NCBI RefSeq assembly: GCF_051622035.1
Contig: NC_135360.1
Coordinates: 9,352,001 to 9,416,000 of the forward strand
Source of the DNA: Arctopsyche grandis
Lineage: Eukaryota > Arthropoda > Insecta > Trichoptera > Hydropsychidae
Direction of reading: 5' to 3'
Length of the DNA stretch: 64,000 nucleotides
The notes beneath the pieces were generated by a model. It had not been told where the DNA came from. It saw nothing but the letters and a program-made list of their open reading frames with translations, and did no database searches. Of the stretch, positions 1-12,290 are shown one piece after another. The stretch's first letter is position 1, and every line of letters starts with the position of its first letter. A program made the translations under genes and the position numbers.

Positions 1-31
1 TTCTTTCAATTAAGTTCAATACGCATTCGAT

Positions 32-2445
32 ATGAAGCAGACAATTTTGACATTTGTATTACTCGTGCTGCACTCTTTCAATGTTTTGGCTTCCGGTGGT
101 AAGTATTCTTCATTAGTTTTGTTCCATATTGAGATAATTGGGTTTTGGTGTGAAGTTTATATTGCGATATAATCATTGAATGACCAAGGAAAAATTTATT
201 TTGTCTAAAATGGCGCCTATAATAATACACATGTCAAATTTACAATGTTACAAAATATATATATGTAGGATACAGATTCATTTAGAACTTATAATTTTCT
301 ATTAGCTAAACATTCTTCCACGTCATATCAATTCTTCAATTATATTGGCTTCAATTCTTATTCTTCACCCACGTGTTTATTTTTCTTAATCACTTGCTAG
401 GCCTAATTCACATAGAAATTTGGGCACAAAAGTCTCCATTATTTTGTGTGTCGTAGCGGTTTCTCCGACTTCTCAACCTGTCATAACACAATAATAATTG
501 GATGGGTTATCCTTTTGTTCGTTGCTGACTTTTGAGGACTCGATAAATATTAAGTAATGTAAATTATAATCACAACACTCATTTTAACGATGAACTTTAA
601 GATATAACCTTGAAATCACATTAAATAAAAGAAATTTTGGTTCAATAAAAAAATTTTAAAAATGAAGTTAAGAGATTTGTTGCTCATAAGGTCTATCATA
701 ATGCTTTTAGCTAAGATAAATATAAGAATACATTATATAAGCAGTGACACATCTGACAGCAAATCTCTCAGTGAATGCCCACCTCAAATTTATATAACAC
801 TATTTCACTCTCTTTAGATTAATAATTGACCAATTGCTTTTTAAAGTTTATTGTAAAGTCAAATAGTAGTTGGGTAAACACAACATTTTCCACATATGCT
901 AGATTATACATAACTCTATAACTCAATCGGCCAATTATTATAAGCTATTACCAGTCAATTCCTGTGGTTTTTCAATGATTTTGTGTTAGTAAATTTCCTT
1001 CAGATCGATTTTCAGTACACATCGTTCAATATAAGCTGAAAAATAATTTTTATTTGATAGAAAATGTCGAAATTGGGCAAATATCGGAGGCTGAAAAAAA
1101 GTTAGCCAATCAAATTCTGAAAATCTTGGAACACTACAAACAAGAAGATCCTGTTGGTGTTCCCGGTGCTGAAATACCTGATCCTATGCCAATTCCTAAG
1201 ATGAAGCATAGCTTCCCTGCCGCCACAATGACATTCAACGATGTCAATGTCTATGGTTTGAGTAAATTTCGGATTATGTATGTAAAGTCAGAAATTTCAG
1301 CTATGGAGGTACTGTTTTCCTTATCTGTATTTTGATTTTGTCACGTTCAAACTGATTTAAGAAATAATTAAAAATGTTTCCAGGTGAATGCGGCGTTAAA
1401 AATAAAAAATCTTCAAGTAATTGGTAACTATACTATGTCCACTTGGATCAGCAGATCTCAGGGTCCATTTGTTGTAAATTTAACGGATGTCTATGTACAA
1501 GGATTGGCAAATTTGGCCATCGAAAGAGACGGTCGTCTTCAAGCTCAAGATATCAACATGGATATAACATTTAGTAATATCGCCATGAAGTTCGATAATT
1601 TAGGCTTTATGGGGTCTATATTCCAGGGTATACTCAATTCAGTGGGAACTTTCCTTTTTGAATCAATCAAACCGTTCGTTTTGAAAGAGGCTTACACCAA
1701 GATCAGAGATGAAGTAAATAAAAACCTCGAAAACTTAGCTGGAGAGATGCGATTTCCAAATTCTCTATCGCCGCTAGACATGGTGATTGCTGACACTCGT
1801 ACAAAGGTACGACAGATGAATTTAGATCCGATGCTGATACCAGATTATAATCATGTTACACCGTTTTATAGAGCAGATTTGTCGCATACTTGGGTCACAG
1901 GAATTTCGTCATTTTATCGTATGGGAAATATATCACTGTCGGTCGAAAACCACACGTTGATTGCCGACTTTGAAATAGGAACGCAAAAGCTCGAAGGGAA
2001 AACCCATTGGGATTTAAGTTTCGTCGGCGGTCTCGTTTCAAGGGCTGGAACTGCTTCGTTTTCAGTAGATTATTTCACAGTTAGGGTGGTTTTGGCCCAA
2101 CCTCTGGATACTAGGAAACATCCTCAGTGTCGAGACTTGCAGTTGGAACTGGGTAACATCCAGGCGAGGTGCGACGGAGCGGGTACTATTGATTATGTGA
2201 TCGAATTTGTCGTTAATATATTGCCTAATTTATTGCGATATCAAATCATGGATGCCATCGAAGGACCAATAATGGAAAAAGTACAAGAAAAATTCGATAC
2301 AATCGAAGTGGAAACAATTATAAAAAGTAATCTTCTGAATATGAAAAATATTCAGATGCCTGATTTACCAATAGCACAGTTTCGAAGACCAGAACCACCT
2401 CCGGAAGAAGTTGTAGAAGACGATGAATTTTGGAAATTTGATTAA
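32..2445 (+). CDS. Secreted two-domain TULIP lipid-binding protein (group-7 allergen/JHBP-like)
   Basis: Exons 32..98, 1061..1308 and 1384..2445 join in frame to 458 residues. The donors are GTAAGT (99) and GTACTG (1309), and the acceptors are TAG (before 1061) and CAG (before 1384). Residues 1-20 form a hydrophobic signal peptide (MKQTILTFVLLVLHSFNVLA). The rest reads as two tandem units of about 210-220 residues. Each has alternating beta-type segments and an amphipathic helical end (around VNKNLENLAG in unit one, IMEKVQEKFDTIEVE in unit two). The C-terminus is acidic and Pro/Glu-rich. Takeout, JHBP and mite group-7 proteins share this elongated hydrophobic-tunnel fold, normally with one unit of about 200-250 residues, so this one is double length. 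The likely role is binding or carrying a hydrophobic ligand outside the cell; the ligand is unknown. AATAAA overlaps the stop region. Family assignment is by overall pattern, not by a search. Confidence 0.78.
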
Positions 2446-2660
2446 ATAATAAACGAAATTGTGAATGCGATTATATTGATATTCAGTATGTATGTAAAAA
2501 CTACTTTTAGAACACAATTGAATTTGTTTAATTCTCAAGCAAAATTGAATAATCTGAAATAGAAATATGTAAAAATTAATGATTGTTTCATTACAACAAA
2601 ATCGAATAATTGAAAATAAATCATACCAATTATATGTACATATGTATGTGAAAGCTAAAC

Positions 2661-4478
2661 TTAAGCGCCGATAAACTTTCCACAAAAAATAATATTTTCT
2701 TTGTTCATCAACATGTAAAAGAATGGATGACTAGCATAGAAAATGTTGTCCGGACCCATTCTTGTTTCAATTTTCATTTCTGTAATCATCAAATCATATT
2801 TTTATTGTGTAATTAAAAATTGAAATTATAGTGCTTTTATCATTTTAAGGCAACATACCACTGAGTGCACCAGCTTCGGTTCCTTGTTCATTGACCTCAA
2901 TAAAAGCTTTCTGTTTAGCCTCTGATATAAATACATTTTCATCACTTTTTAATATGCCTTTTAAATTGGCCACTTCACTTTTGAAAATAAGGCTAATCCC
3001 AAGCTAAATTAAAAATATATATACATACATATATTTGTATTTAACAACACAAAAGCAATCACCAATAAAATATTTTAACATGTAATACTTTTGGTAAAAG
3101 ATGTTTCAGATCAATCGATGATTCAATTTTAAACTTCGGAATGCCAATTTCCACTTCCTCAATTTTCATTTTGCTCAAAACGTCAGCAATATTTGCACTG
3201 CAAATTTTACTATCCAAATCATCAAGACCATTGACTTTATTAGGTAGAATTATAACTAAAGCCATTTCTTTCATTTCATAGGGTAATGCTATAATCTATT
3301 CGGGAAATATTTGGAGTTACATATTTTAATTAATAATTTTAAGTTAAATATATAATATTACTATTATTATATTATATTATTATTATTATATTTAATTTAA
3401 GTTAAATATATAATATTACTTTGGCTTTCCATTCTATTAAGTCGGCATATGGATAGTTGTCTGTCTGATACATCATATAGATGTCTACATCTTCTTCTTC
3501 GTTTATGTTGAATTTTCTTTTAAATATGCCATTCGGAACAAATTTCTTATTCCAAGTACCCTGCAAATATTGTTTAAATTATTTAAAATGCATAGGAATA
3601 CGAGTATTTTTTGTTGAATGTTACTATTAGATATACTTTATATTATGAGAAATACATACATTTGGCTTTGAATTATATTACATACAAAATAATGTGTATT
3701 ATTATTAATTAATGTACACCTGAAAATAAATTGCATTGATCATAATGATGCGAGTCTCTTTATCAAGTGTATCAGAAGTAACAAAGTTATGGATTTTGCT
3801 CTTTGTCTGATTTTCAACCTTAAAAAATGTTTTTAGTGAATTCAGTGGTTAACGTTAAATATTACATATGTACAAATATATAAAATATCAAAGGCATTAT
3901 AATACCCATTCATTTATAGTGTCAACGGCGTTTACAGTATTAGTAAAGTCAATATTTTGAATATCAGATGAAAAGTCCTCGATAGCAATATTTTTGAATT
4001 CAGTAGATAGATCAAATCCTTCACCATGTTTTACATACAACTTATTGGCAATGTTTAAAATAACCCCACGAATATTATTAATGTTTTCTATCGTCGATTT
4101 GAAAGTGGATTTGATCTAAAATAGTGAAACTTATATAAATTATGAAATGTTTGTCAATACATATTTTGTTTAATAAAAGGAATGTATGTATTTTTACTAA
4201 TTCTGAATCATTTAATTGAAGAGCATCATTCAATTCTTTTCGGGTGTCTCCTTCAGCACCCATGGACAAAAGTCCTAAGAGAATTTCAGACGATATTGGA
4301 GACACTATTAAATTCTTTCCGACATTTTGGTTTGCAGCTTCCTTCATGCAATACACAACAAAATGTATCAGTTATTATTTTGTTAATATAAGAAAAATTC
4401 TTCACCATGTAATAAATAAATAAATACTTTATAGAATTTTAATGAAAACTGGTTAAAAATATCAGTAATTTGATTCAT
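2661..4478 (-). CDS. Serpin A (inhibitory type, predicted P1 Arg), probably without signal peptide
   Basis: Reading the minus strand, exons 4478..4428, 4341..4198, 4115..3906, 3818..3720, 3560..3420, 3295..3089, 3003..2859 and 2779..2661 join in frame to 371 residues. The serpin signature is clear: NLIVSPISSEILLGLLSMGA near the N-terminus, the hinge EVNEQGTEAGALS, and the C-terminal block HPFFYMLMNKENIIFCGK. The small residues after the hinge Thr indicate an inhibitory serpin. Counting 17 residues from the hinge Glu places P1-P1' at Arg-Met, so a trypsin-like protease target is predicted. The first coding exon opens at 4524, but the first in-frame Met is at 4478. A plausible upstream exon (donor GTAAGA near 4606, minus-strand TATA-like motif near 4680-4688) has an in-frame stop and no ATG, so I start at 4478 with no signal peptide. 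An unseen alternative first exon could add one. It is the tandem paralogue of serpin B. Confidence 0.85.
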
Positions 4479-5374
4479 TTTAGTCGATATTGAAGTTACA
4501 TATATGTAGGATTGGATGAAAAAGCTAAAAATAGAAATTTGTAATTATTCATCTATTATTTTCATTCTATACTAAATATTTTGAATATACAAAGCAAAAA
4601 TTCTTACTCAACCTCAGTAGATTAGACTAAGTTGATTTATTTGCAAACGAAAAGTCAGAGCAAGCTGTTTGTCAAATTATTTATAAGACTGACATCGACA
4701 TCAAGTGTCGATAAAATAAAGCTCTGTTTTATCGTTATAAATGCTGAAATGTTTATTTTTTATAAAACGGTCATAGTTAATTTAGCGGTTATAAATAAAT
4801 TTAATAATATAACCATATAAATTTCTTGATTTATTAAAAAAAAACAATTATGAAATAGTTTTTATTTCATTATATGTATGTAATTTCAAAGCACGCTTAT
4901 ATATTTTTTCAATAGATGTCACTTTTCAATTGCATTTTTTTTTTACTTTAAATATTTTGTGTAGTAGCTTTTACCCAGAATTGGATGGTGCACAATGGCT
5001 TTAAATGATGATGATAATTCAATTAAATATGACTGGATCTTCAAAAAATCGGTCTCAATGATGTTTAACTTTATTCTAACATAAAAATGATTAAAACATT
5101 AATGTTTCCTTATTTCTCAAGAGTAAAATATATACAGTGTTGAAAATAGACGTAAATTTATAAATGAATACATTCAGAGGTATTTGAAATAAATATTAAA
5201 TAAATTGAAACTCATTTGTTTAGAAAGCTTGTATTGATTAGATTCATTGCAATGTTTATAAATGTATGTATTATAAAAAAATATAATTATAAATGCACAT
5301 CAATTGATTACGTATTGAAATCATTTTATTGTTAATGTTTATCTATTTAAGTGAGATCACTATCAGATTACAAC

Positions 5375-7146
5375 TTAAGCACCAACATATTTTCCACAAA
5401 AGAGGATATCATCTTTGTTCATCAACATGTAAAAGAATGGACGATCGGCAGTGAAGTATACAATGTTATCATTAAGAGAAGTGGGTACAGCTCGTAATTC
5501 TAAAATTAATATTTGATTATAGACAGGATAAAATAAAAGTATAATATTTATTGTTAATTGAAAATCATCTCTTTACCAGTTACAGCCGCAGCTTCTGTGC
5601 CGTGTTCGTTGACTTCAATGAAAGCCTTTTGTGTGCCTTCTGAGATATAGACTTGTTCACCGCTCTTCAATAAATTGTGTAAATCTGCTTTAGCTGAATC
5701 GAAAATAAGTTTGATTCCGAGCTAAAATGTTAAATAAAAATTCCATGATATATACATAATTAACAGTCGTTTAAGCTAATAGTATTATAATACATACTTT
5801 TGGCAAAATTTGTTTCAAATCAATTGTAGTTTCAATCATGAATTTCGGAATATTGACATTGACCTCACGTTTGGTCATTTTTTTAAAAATATTTGCAAAA
5901 TTGGCATCATAAATTTTCTCCTCCAAAGCCTTCAGGCCGTTAATTTCTCTTGGCAAAATTATGGTCAAGTATGTATCGTTGTTTTTATAAGGCAATGAAA
6001 GAATCTATAAATGCATTGAAAATATTATAGGAAAATTGTAATTAAACATATATTTTTGACAATTTAAAATGAATTGAAGTTAAATACTTCAGATTCCCAT
6101 TCCGGCAGCTTAGCATAAAGAAAATCTTCTGCTTGATACATCATATCCACATCAATGACTTCATTTTGATTTTTGTTAAATTTAGTTTTATGTACAAATC
6201 GTGTGTCAAACGGCTTTTCCCAATTACCCTACACATTATTAATAAAAGTATAAAATGTATTAGTAGTGCCTTAGCAGAGAACAATAGGTGTTATATAATT
6301 TTTTAAATGATACAAAAGTGATGAATAATTCAATCTAAGTATAAAAATAAATGATAATTGTGAATTTACCTGAAAATATATTGCATTTACTAATATGACT
6401 CGAGTTGCTGGATCAATTGATTGTGGTGATACAAAATTTTTGATTTTATTGTTTGTTTTACTATCAACCTTAAAATAAAGATTAGTGAAATCAGTGCTTA
6501 TAATGAAACAAAATCATACACGAATTGCAGAAACTACGTATATATATAATAATTTACCCAATTATTGATAGTGTTAGCAGCGCTGTCAGCATTCGAAAAG
6601 TCAACATTTTCAATATCGGAAGAAAAATCATCATTAGCAACAGCTTTGAAATCTGGGGCCAATTCAAAGCGTTCGCCATTTTTCACGTATATTTTATTGG
6701 CAATATTTAAAACTACTCCTTGGATGCTATTGATTTTTCCCATTTGCGATTTGAAAGTAGATTTGATCTGTGATAGTATTGGGATTAGAAATATTATTTG
6801 ATATTCACTATTTCAGTGTACATACATATGTGACTTTATTATTTACTATATCTGTATTTGGCAAGTGAATAGCATCGTTGATTTCCTTTTGAGTGTCACC
6901 ATCTGCACCAAAAGACAAAAGTCCCAAGAGAGTTTCAACAGATAAAGGTGACATGATTATGTTCTTTTCGGAATTTGAAGCTTCCTTCGAACAAAATTAA
7001 GTACAACTTATAAAATTTTAAACAATGTATTATAAGCGATTCAAAAATGATAAATACTTTGTAAAATTGTAATGAAAACTTGTTTATAGTGTTTTCTTCC
7101 ATTTTAGCTGGCGTCGATGCCACCGACACAGTGAGAAATAAAAAAG
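5375..7146 (-). CDS. Serpin B (inhibitory type, predicted P1 Thr), secreted, first exon not found
   Basis: Minus-strand exons are 7146..7058, 6984..6847, 6767..6558, 6468..6370, 6228..6088, 6004..5798, 5721..5577 and 5499..5375, about 384 residues in all. Five internal exons have exactly the lengths of serpin A (210, 99, 141, 207 and 145 nt), so the two genes arose by tandem duplication. The hinge is EVNEHGTEAAAVT and the C-terminal block is RPFFYMLMNKDDILFCGK. Counting from the hinge Glu puts P1-P1' at Thr-Ser, quite unlike Arg-Met in serpin A. The first recovered exon begins in phase 1 and encodes FLFLTVSVASTPA, the end of a signal peptide, so a short upstream exon with the ATG is missing. 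I examined several donors between 7300 and 7800 and none joined convincingly. As in lepidopteran serpin-1, an intron separates the hinge from the reactive loop, but only one loop exon is present per gene. Confidence 0.85.
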
Positions 7147-9549
7147 CTGAAAATATAAATACAAGATTGATTATAAATATTAAATAATGCAATAAATGGT
7201 AAAAAATGTATATTTTAAAATTGAAATCTATGTATGCAAAGATAACATACATTTAGTAGATTATTTATTCAAAGCGTTTTACATATATACATATTTCTGA
7301 AATTTAGCGTCGATTTAAAAGCAACCTACTTTATCGACATTACAACAATGAGAGGAAATTAATTTTCCATAAAATTTCCCTGAAATCTAGAATTTAACTA
7401 ATAAACTTACATGTCAATAGTTAACACTTTTAAAATATGCCAATATTGTGTTATGTAAATTTGGCATTGATAAAAATCTTTCAAGCTTTTTTGATCAATA
7501 TCATTAAATGATTTACTATTTTGTTTGTTAATGACCTTTTTAAGTAAAATATAGGTGTTTCGTTTCATTGCCTTTATTTATTTTTTATGCGAATGTGATG
7601 ACCTCGATTTTGAGGTCGTTGGCCATCCAATAATATTCTCATATATGAATTACATAAAGTCATGTAGGAAAATTTCACTTTTCGCATGAAATGGCGAATA
7701 GTTAGGACCCAATTAAATATAATCGGTGTATTACATATAAGAGACGTTGCCAAATTATTATATTTTTCTTTTTAATATAGTTTCTAACATCACGGAGTAA
7801 ATACATAACAAGATAAACCTGTTCTTTGACATGTATGTATGTCCTATAACAAGATAAACCTGTGTGTGTGTTTTATTATACAAAGTTTTTGGAATGCAAA
7901 TTTTAGATTTACATCTAAAATTTCAATTCTGATTGCATTTACTGTAAATAAAGCAGTATATATTTACAATAAATATCTAAATTCATTCGAAATACATATG
8001 GATTATGTATTTTTAGTACAAATCAGTAAATTAAAATTTTATTTTCATATTGATATTTAGTTTCAGTCACTTTAATAATTATTGTGTATATATATTATTT
8101 ATGTATATGTATATATAATAGTATCGAGAAATCATACCCCATTTAAATTCAAATGCAATCATTTTGGACGAGTTGTTATACGTTTTACCAACGGAATGAA
8201 ACTGATTACTGTTGTTCTAGAATGAACTTTTATCCCAAAACCAGATATTTTTTTAGTCAAGTCTTCTTGTTAGAAAAAAAACAGCATAGCACATGAAAAA
8301 CTACCCAAACTTCTTTATTGTGCAAATGTTTGCTTAAAAAAAGTTTCTTACACTTGACAACTCTCGGTCTTCTTTTTAGAAATAATTTTCATGTCGAGTA
8401 TGAATGTTTTTAATTTTGTTTATCACATTATAAATAAATCTTCTTTGTATATAAATAAAGACGGTTTAAAATAAATCTTCACAAGAAAAATTGTGAATTT
8501 CCAAATAACATATTTTGTTTACTATGCCCGCAAGAGATGAGATTCGTTCGGTTCGTATTGCAATCTCATACGACATTTTTAGAGAAGACCTTCAAAATAC
8601 GATAAAGAAATTTCATTCGGAAAAATTCTAATTTTATATTAAAATAAACTTAATATTCAATGTTGAAAGTGTCGTCATACCATACGAGTATGCAAATTAG
8701 ATGCTTTTTTTTTTCAACTGATCCATCACGTTGACCGACGATTTTTCCACGTTTGAAGCATCCAAAAATGTCGTCTCACATTCTCACACTCGCAGCGATA
8801 TACATATGTACATATGTAATGACGAAATTCAAATTTCGACGATGAAAATTTGGGAATATTTGGTAATGTGCCGGCCACATCATAGACATATCTAATGGAT
8901 GAGAGTAATTAACACATGTATGTACATACTACATATTATAATTAATGCAATACAGGTGTGTATTGAGAGAATATGCTCCTGCAAATGACATGATGTATTA
9001 GAACTAAGGCCGGTAGACAAGATGCACGATGGCTAAAAAAAATGTTTCACTATTGTTAACCATTTTTTTTGTACTCTCTGCTTTCTCGGACAATGGAGAG
9101 GTCTATTGTGATTTTATGGCGGCAACTCGACTACCGATCTCTAATTAGAACTACAAGTATACCTCATTTCAGTTAACTTGGCAGTAGGAAAATTCTAGAT
9201 TACGATTCCTATTACATGGATATATTTGAAATTTTCTATAAATCTCTAAATACACGATTATTTTTGGTCAAAACATCTTAGCATATCAATAGGAATCGCG
9301 TATTTTTTTTTTTCATTGTAAAGTAACTGAAATGAAGTACATATATGTAAGTAGGACTGTAGGGGTATGCTTTATGGACAGGCCCCAGCTTTTATTGTCC
9401 CCCTGGATAAAAATTCTTTTTGCCCCATTTTATATATTTTTATTTTAACCATTTTTAATGGGGAATTTTTGTAGGTGTTTTTAAAATGTAAAAACCTCAT
9501 AAAAATAAATAAAAAGTATATACAATGTATATAAAAATAACAGAAAGAT
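7147..9549. other. Intergenic AT-rich DNA
   Basis: This stretch should hold the promoter and the missing first exon of serpin B, near its left end. The rest is AT-rich with CATATGTATGTA-type simple repeats. Around 9354-9430 there is a GC-richer patch (GGCCCC, CCCCCTGG) that looks like a transposon terminus. I see no convincing gene. Confidence 0.4.
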
Positions 9550-9946
9550 AAAGATATCAGAAAAAAGTATATTACCCTTATACACCTCGTCGATTATTTG
9601 CAAATATCCGCATCGGTCTTTAGCGGCTCGGAACAAATCTTCGGCGCTCATATCTAATGTTGTAAAATTTTCTGTAATAATCTTTTGGAGAATATTCTCC
9701 AAACCGAGAATTTTCGAGAATATTCTTTTTTAGAGCATCTGGAGGGCTTCAATACTATTCCGTTGAAATTTCAAAAAATGGATAAAGTCATGTGAACGGT
9801 AAGATAAGGGAAGACATGAATAAAATTAATTAACTAATGCAAAAAACTAATTAACAATAATTTTCAACATTTTGCATTTCATGTGTACATAGAGAGGGTA
9901 AGCAAATGTGACTTTTGAGCAGTTGGCGAAACACAACAGAAATGTT
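9550..9946. repeat. Dispersed repeat B, copy 1
   Basis: This block of about 400 bp recurs, nearly unchanged by eye, at 41723..42124. On the minus strand it opens a short frame beginning MENILQKIITENFTTLD and ending EVYKG just before a GT. The other copy differs by only two conservative residues over that stretch. It is probably a fragment of a transposon gene. I do not recognise the protein family. Confidence 0.7.
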
Positions 9947-10809
9947 ACGTCTATTATGTAGTTTGTGTTAAAAGATTTAACGACTTTGGGGAAAAACTCA
10001 AAGCTTTATTTAAAGATCTGGAAGCAAAAAAAAACCGACTGAAATTTTAGTGTTAATGGTAACTCGCATTGTTTATTTACCAATTTTTATCGTTTCTAAA
10101 CTTGATAAATTTACGTTTTCATATTATGTAATGTGTTTTAAAAGTACGCACTTATTTTAAATAATAATTAAAATACCCGAACTCATACAAAATTTGTGTT
10201 AAAAAAATATGTATAATGTATTGCTTCCAGAGTTAATAAGCATTGCATTCCTGTGAGAATTTCGCGGAAAACGTTCATGGTGGTAGTGCGCGTATGTTAA
10301 AATGACGAAATGACCCATTCAGTGTCGTCAGAATGAAAAAATGTCATTCAAAATGCTCTCAGACATTCTAGAAAGTCCTATTTCTCTTATTAAGTCCTGA
10401 AAATATCCTAGAATCATCTAAAAAGCTAATAAACTATCTATGCATACTTCAAATGTTCGAGAGAGCATTATGCATGTTTTACTTTTAATACTTTTGAGTA
10501 CTGAGAAATTGACCGATCAAACGAAATTTTCGGAACCTTACAAACACTTTTTATTACTTTATTTTCATTGTCTACTAAATATGTGGATGGGAAAAATCGT
10601 TCATCATAATTAGCTTGTAAAAACATTCGGATACGAGATGGTGTTCAAAATCGAAAGCAGTCGAAGCAGTTCACGATTAATATGAGGACATATGTATGTA
10701 TATACATATGTACTTTCAGTTTTAAATATTATAAAATACAATCATAATTTTGCTAATTCACATTCACTTGCGACCCCATTATACTTTCAAATACACAATT
10801 ATAAGTTTC

Positions 10810-11027
10810 TTGAATTTTTAAATCTTTGGAATCTCATACTTGCTAAATGGTATAAGGTTTACACTGCACTTCAGCAGAAAGAACAGGATATTTATAGATC
10901 ATCGTTGTTAATTCAGGGGTTTGATAATGATTTTAGGGAGTTTCGAGAAAATAGTTTAGATGACATTTTTGTAAAAGTTACTGAACATTGCACTAAATTG
11001 AATTATAAAAATGTAGGACATTTATAA
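10810..11027 (+). pseudogene. Fragment of a ZMYM1-like hAT transposase (C-terminal part)
   Basis: The frame ending at 11027 contains FLNLWNLILAKWYKVYTALQ followed by QKEQDIYRSSLLIQGFDNDF and ENSLDDIFVKVTEHC. This resembles the helical segment of ZMYM1-like hAT transposases, in which a Trp-containing helix is followed by a pattern of the type ALQxKDxD, then leucine-rich helices and a F/WDxxxxKVxxFC-like motif. No catalytic residues or upstream part are present, so it is a relic. A GC-richer segment at 11335-11390 (AAGGGCGC, ATGGCTCCGG) may be the element's 3' end. The assignment is from memory of the family pattern. Confidence 0.45.
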
Positions 11028-11390
11028 TATAAATAATGATAATTGTATTATTAGTCATATTGCGATCGCCCAAAAGATAATTTTTGCCATGAAAATCGCG
11101 AATACGGAATATTTAGCACTCGAGTTCTCGTTAGTATGATAGACTTTTCGGCTGCCAGATGTTCCGTTATAGAGATCTTAGTGACTTTTAGTGACCAATA
11201 ATAATCACCGAACCATAAATAATACCCCATTTTTTTTTAAATGTTTGATTTAAATATTTCAATAAATCTTTATTTTTTATATGAAATAAATTCTTTAAAT
11301 CTAATGAAAAAATATTAAAGGGGCGAAAAATTTGATATTTGCCAAGGGCGCAAAAAACATCGCCATGGCTCCGGCTGTTGTTAATTTAGC

Positions 11391-12290
11391 CAGCAGCATG
11401 GCTCGGTGGTTGGGCTTTTGCCTAGCACCGAGAGGCGCCGGGCTCGATCCCGTGATTTGACCTCGATTGAAAAGAATTTATTCTGAGTATATTATCTGTA
11501 ATGCTGCCGGTCAGAATTGGATATTTGTGACTCCAAGTCGATCGTTTCCTATCAGAGTTTGCCTATCAGATTTCATTATTGAAACGGTTCCTCCATTAAA
11601 TTGGCTAAAAACCATCCTACCTACTTTGTCACAAATATTTTAGTATGATTTGTGTACAATAAAATTTATATACAAGTTTAAAATTCATAAATGTCTCGTT
11701 AATTTCGAGTTTTTCAATGTCTCGTAATTCAGCGAGCTATGTAATAAAAATGCTCCATTGTTTGTAATTGGCCAGGAAGGCGCATTGGGGTTTACCTGTT
11801 AAGAGGGCTGGACACCAGCGCCTTGTCCATAGAAACGTATTAGACTTCTCCCATCCTCAATTATGGCACTAGAGAAATTATTTTTTAATATGCTATGGAT
11901 ATCTACCATTGGGTTGCATCTATCGTTCTATTTTTTTGATTAGTTATTTTTTAAAGGAGCTAGGAGCTGCCAAACATCTATAAAATCGCCTCTTTTTTAC
12001 ACCCTCGAAAAGAGTCCAGCGTGCTTATTTAACGGTCGATTTAAAAAAAAATACGCGCATAGTTGCACAGAAAATATCTTTCTCATACTGATGATGAAAT
12101 TTTTTTAAAAATTGGTCCAGTTTTGGAGGAGAAAATAGGAGAATACGAAACCTCGATTTTGTCGATTTAAAATACGTATTATCTGGTCAAAGTGCAACTG
12201 TCGCATTCACTCAATATATATATCGAAGAAAGGAACGGCAACAAAATTAAGGTTTCGGGTGTACAGCCCTCTTAAGCCTTCCTGATATAT
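11391..12290 (+). mobile_element. tRNA-derived SINE (type I head), interrupted by a MITE
   Basis: The head has an A-box-like TGGCTCGGTGG (11399) and a B-box-like GGGCTCGATCCC (11440), as in pol III-transcribed tRNA-derived SINEs. A tRNA-unrelated core follows (GTCGATCGTTTCCTATCAGA near 11540, GAAACGGTTCC near 11580). The 3' tail begins CCAGGAAGGCGCATTGGGG (11772). Other copies end CCTGTTAAGCCTTCCTGGTAT; here the tail is split at its TTAA by the element at 11803..12271 and resumes at 12276 with GCCTTCCTG. Confidence 0.85.
11803..12271 (+). mobile_element. piggyBac-like MITE, copy 1, flanked by TTAA
   Basis: The termini are inverted: GAGGGCTGGACACC at the left, and GGTGTACAGCCCTC at the right. 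TTAA flanks both sides (11799..11802 and 12272..12275), and the SINE tail supplies one TTAA, so TTAA was the target. TTAA duplication is the hallmark of piggyBac-type transposition. At 469 bp it is non-autonomous. A decayed frame inside (TDDEIFLK, EEKIGEYETSILSI) is shared with the copy at 59705..60605 and may be a leftover of a parent gene. Confidence 0.85.

Noticed and set aside
10692-10809. N-terminal part of the 111-residue frame
   Set aside because: Residues before the transposase-like segment are low-complexity and do not resemble the family.
11391-11470. A tRNA gene
   Set aside because: A- and B-box-like motifs are present, but the sequence does not fold as a complete cloverleaf by eye and continues into a repeated SINE body; the same holds for 53241, 55342, 58058 and 63122.
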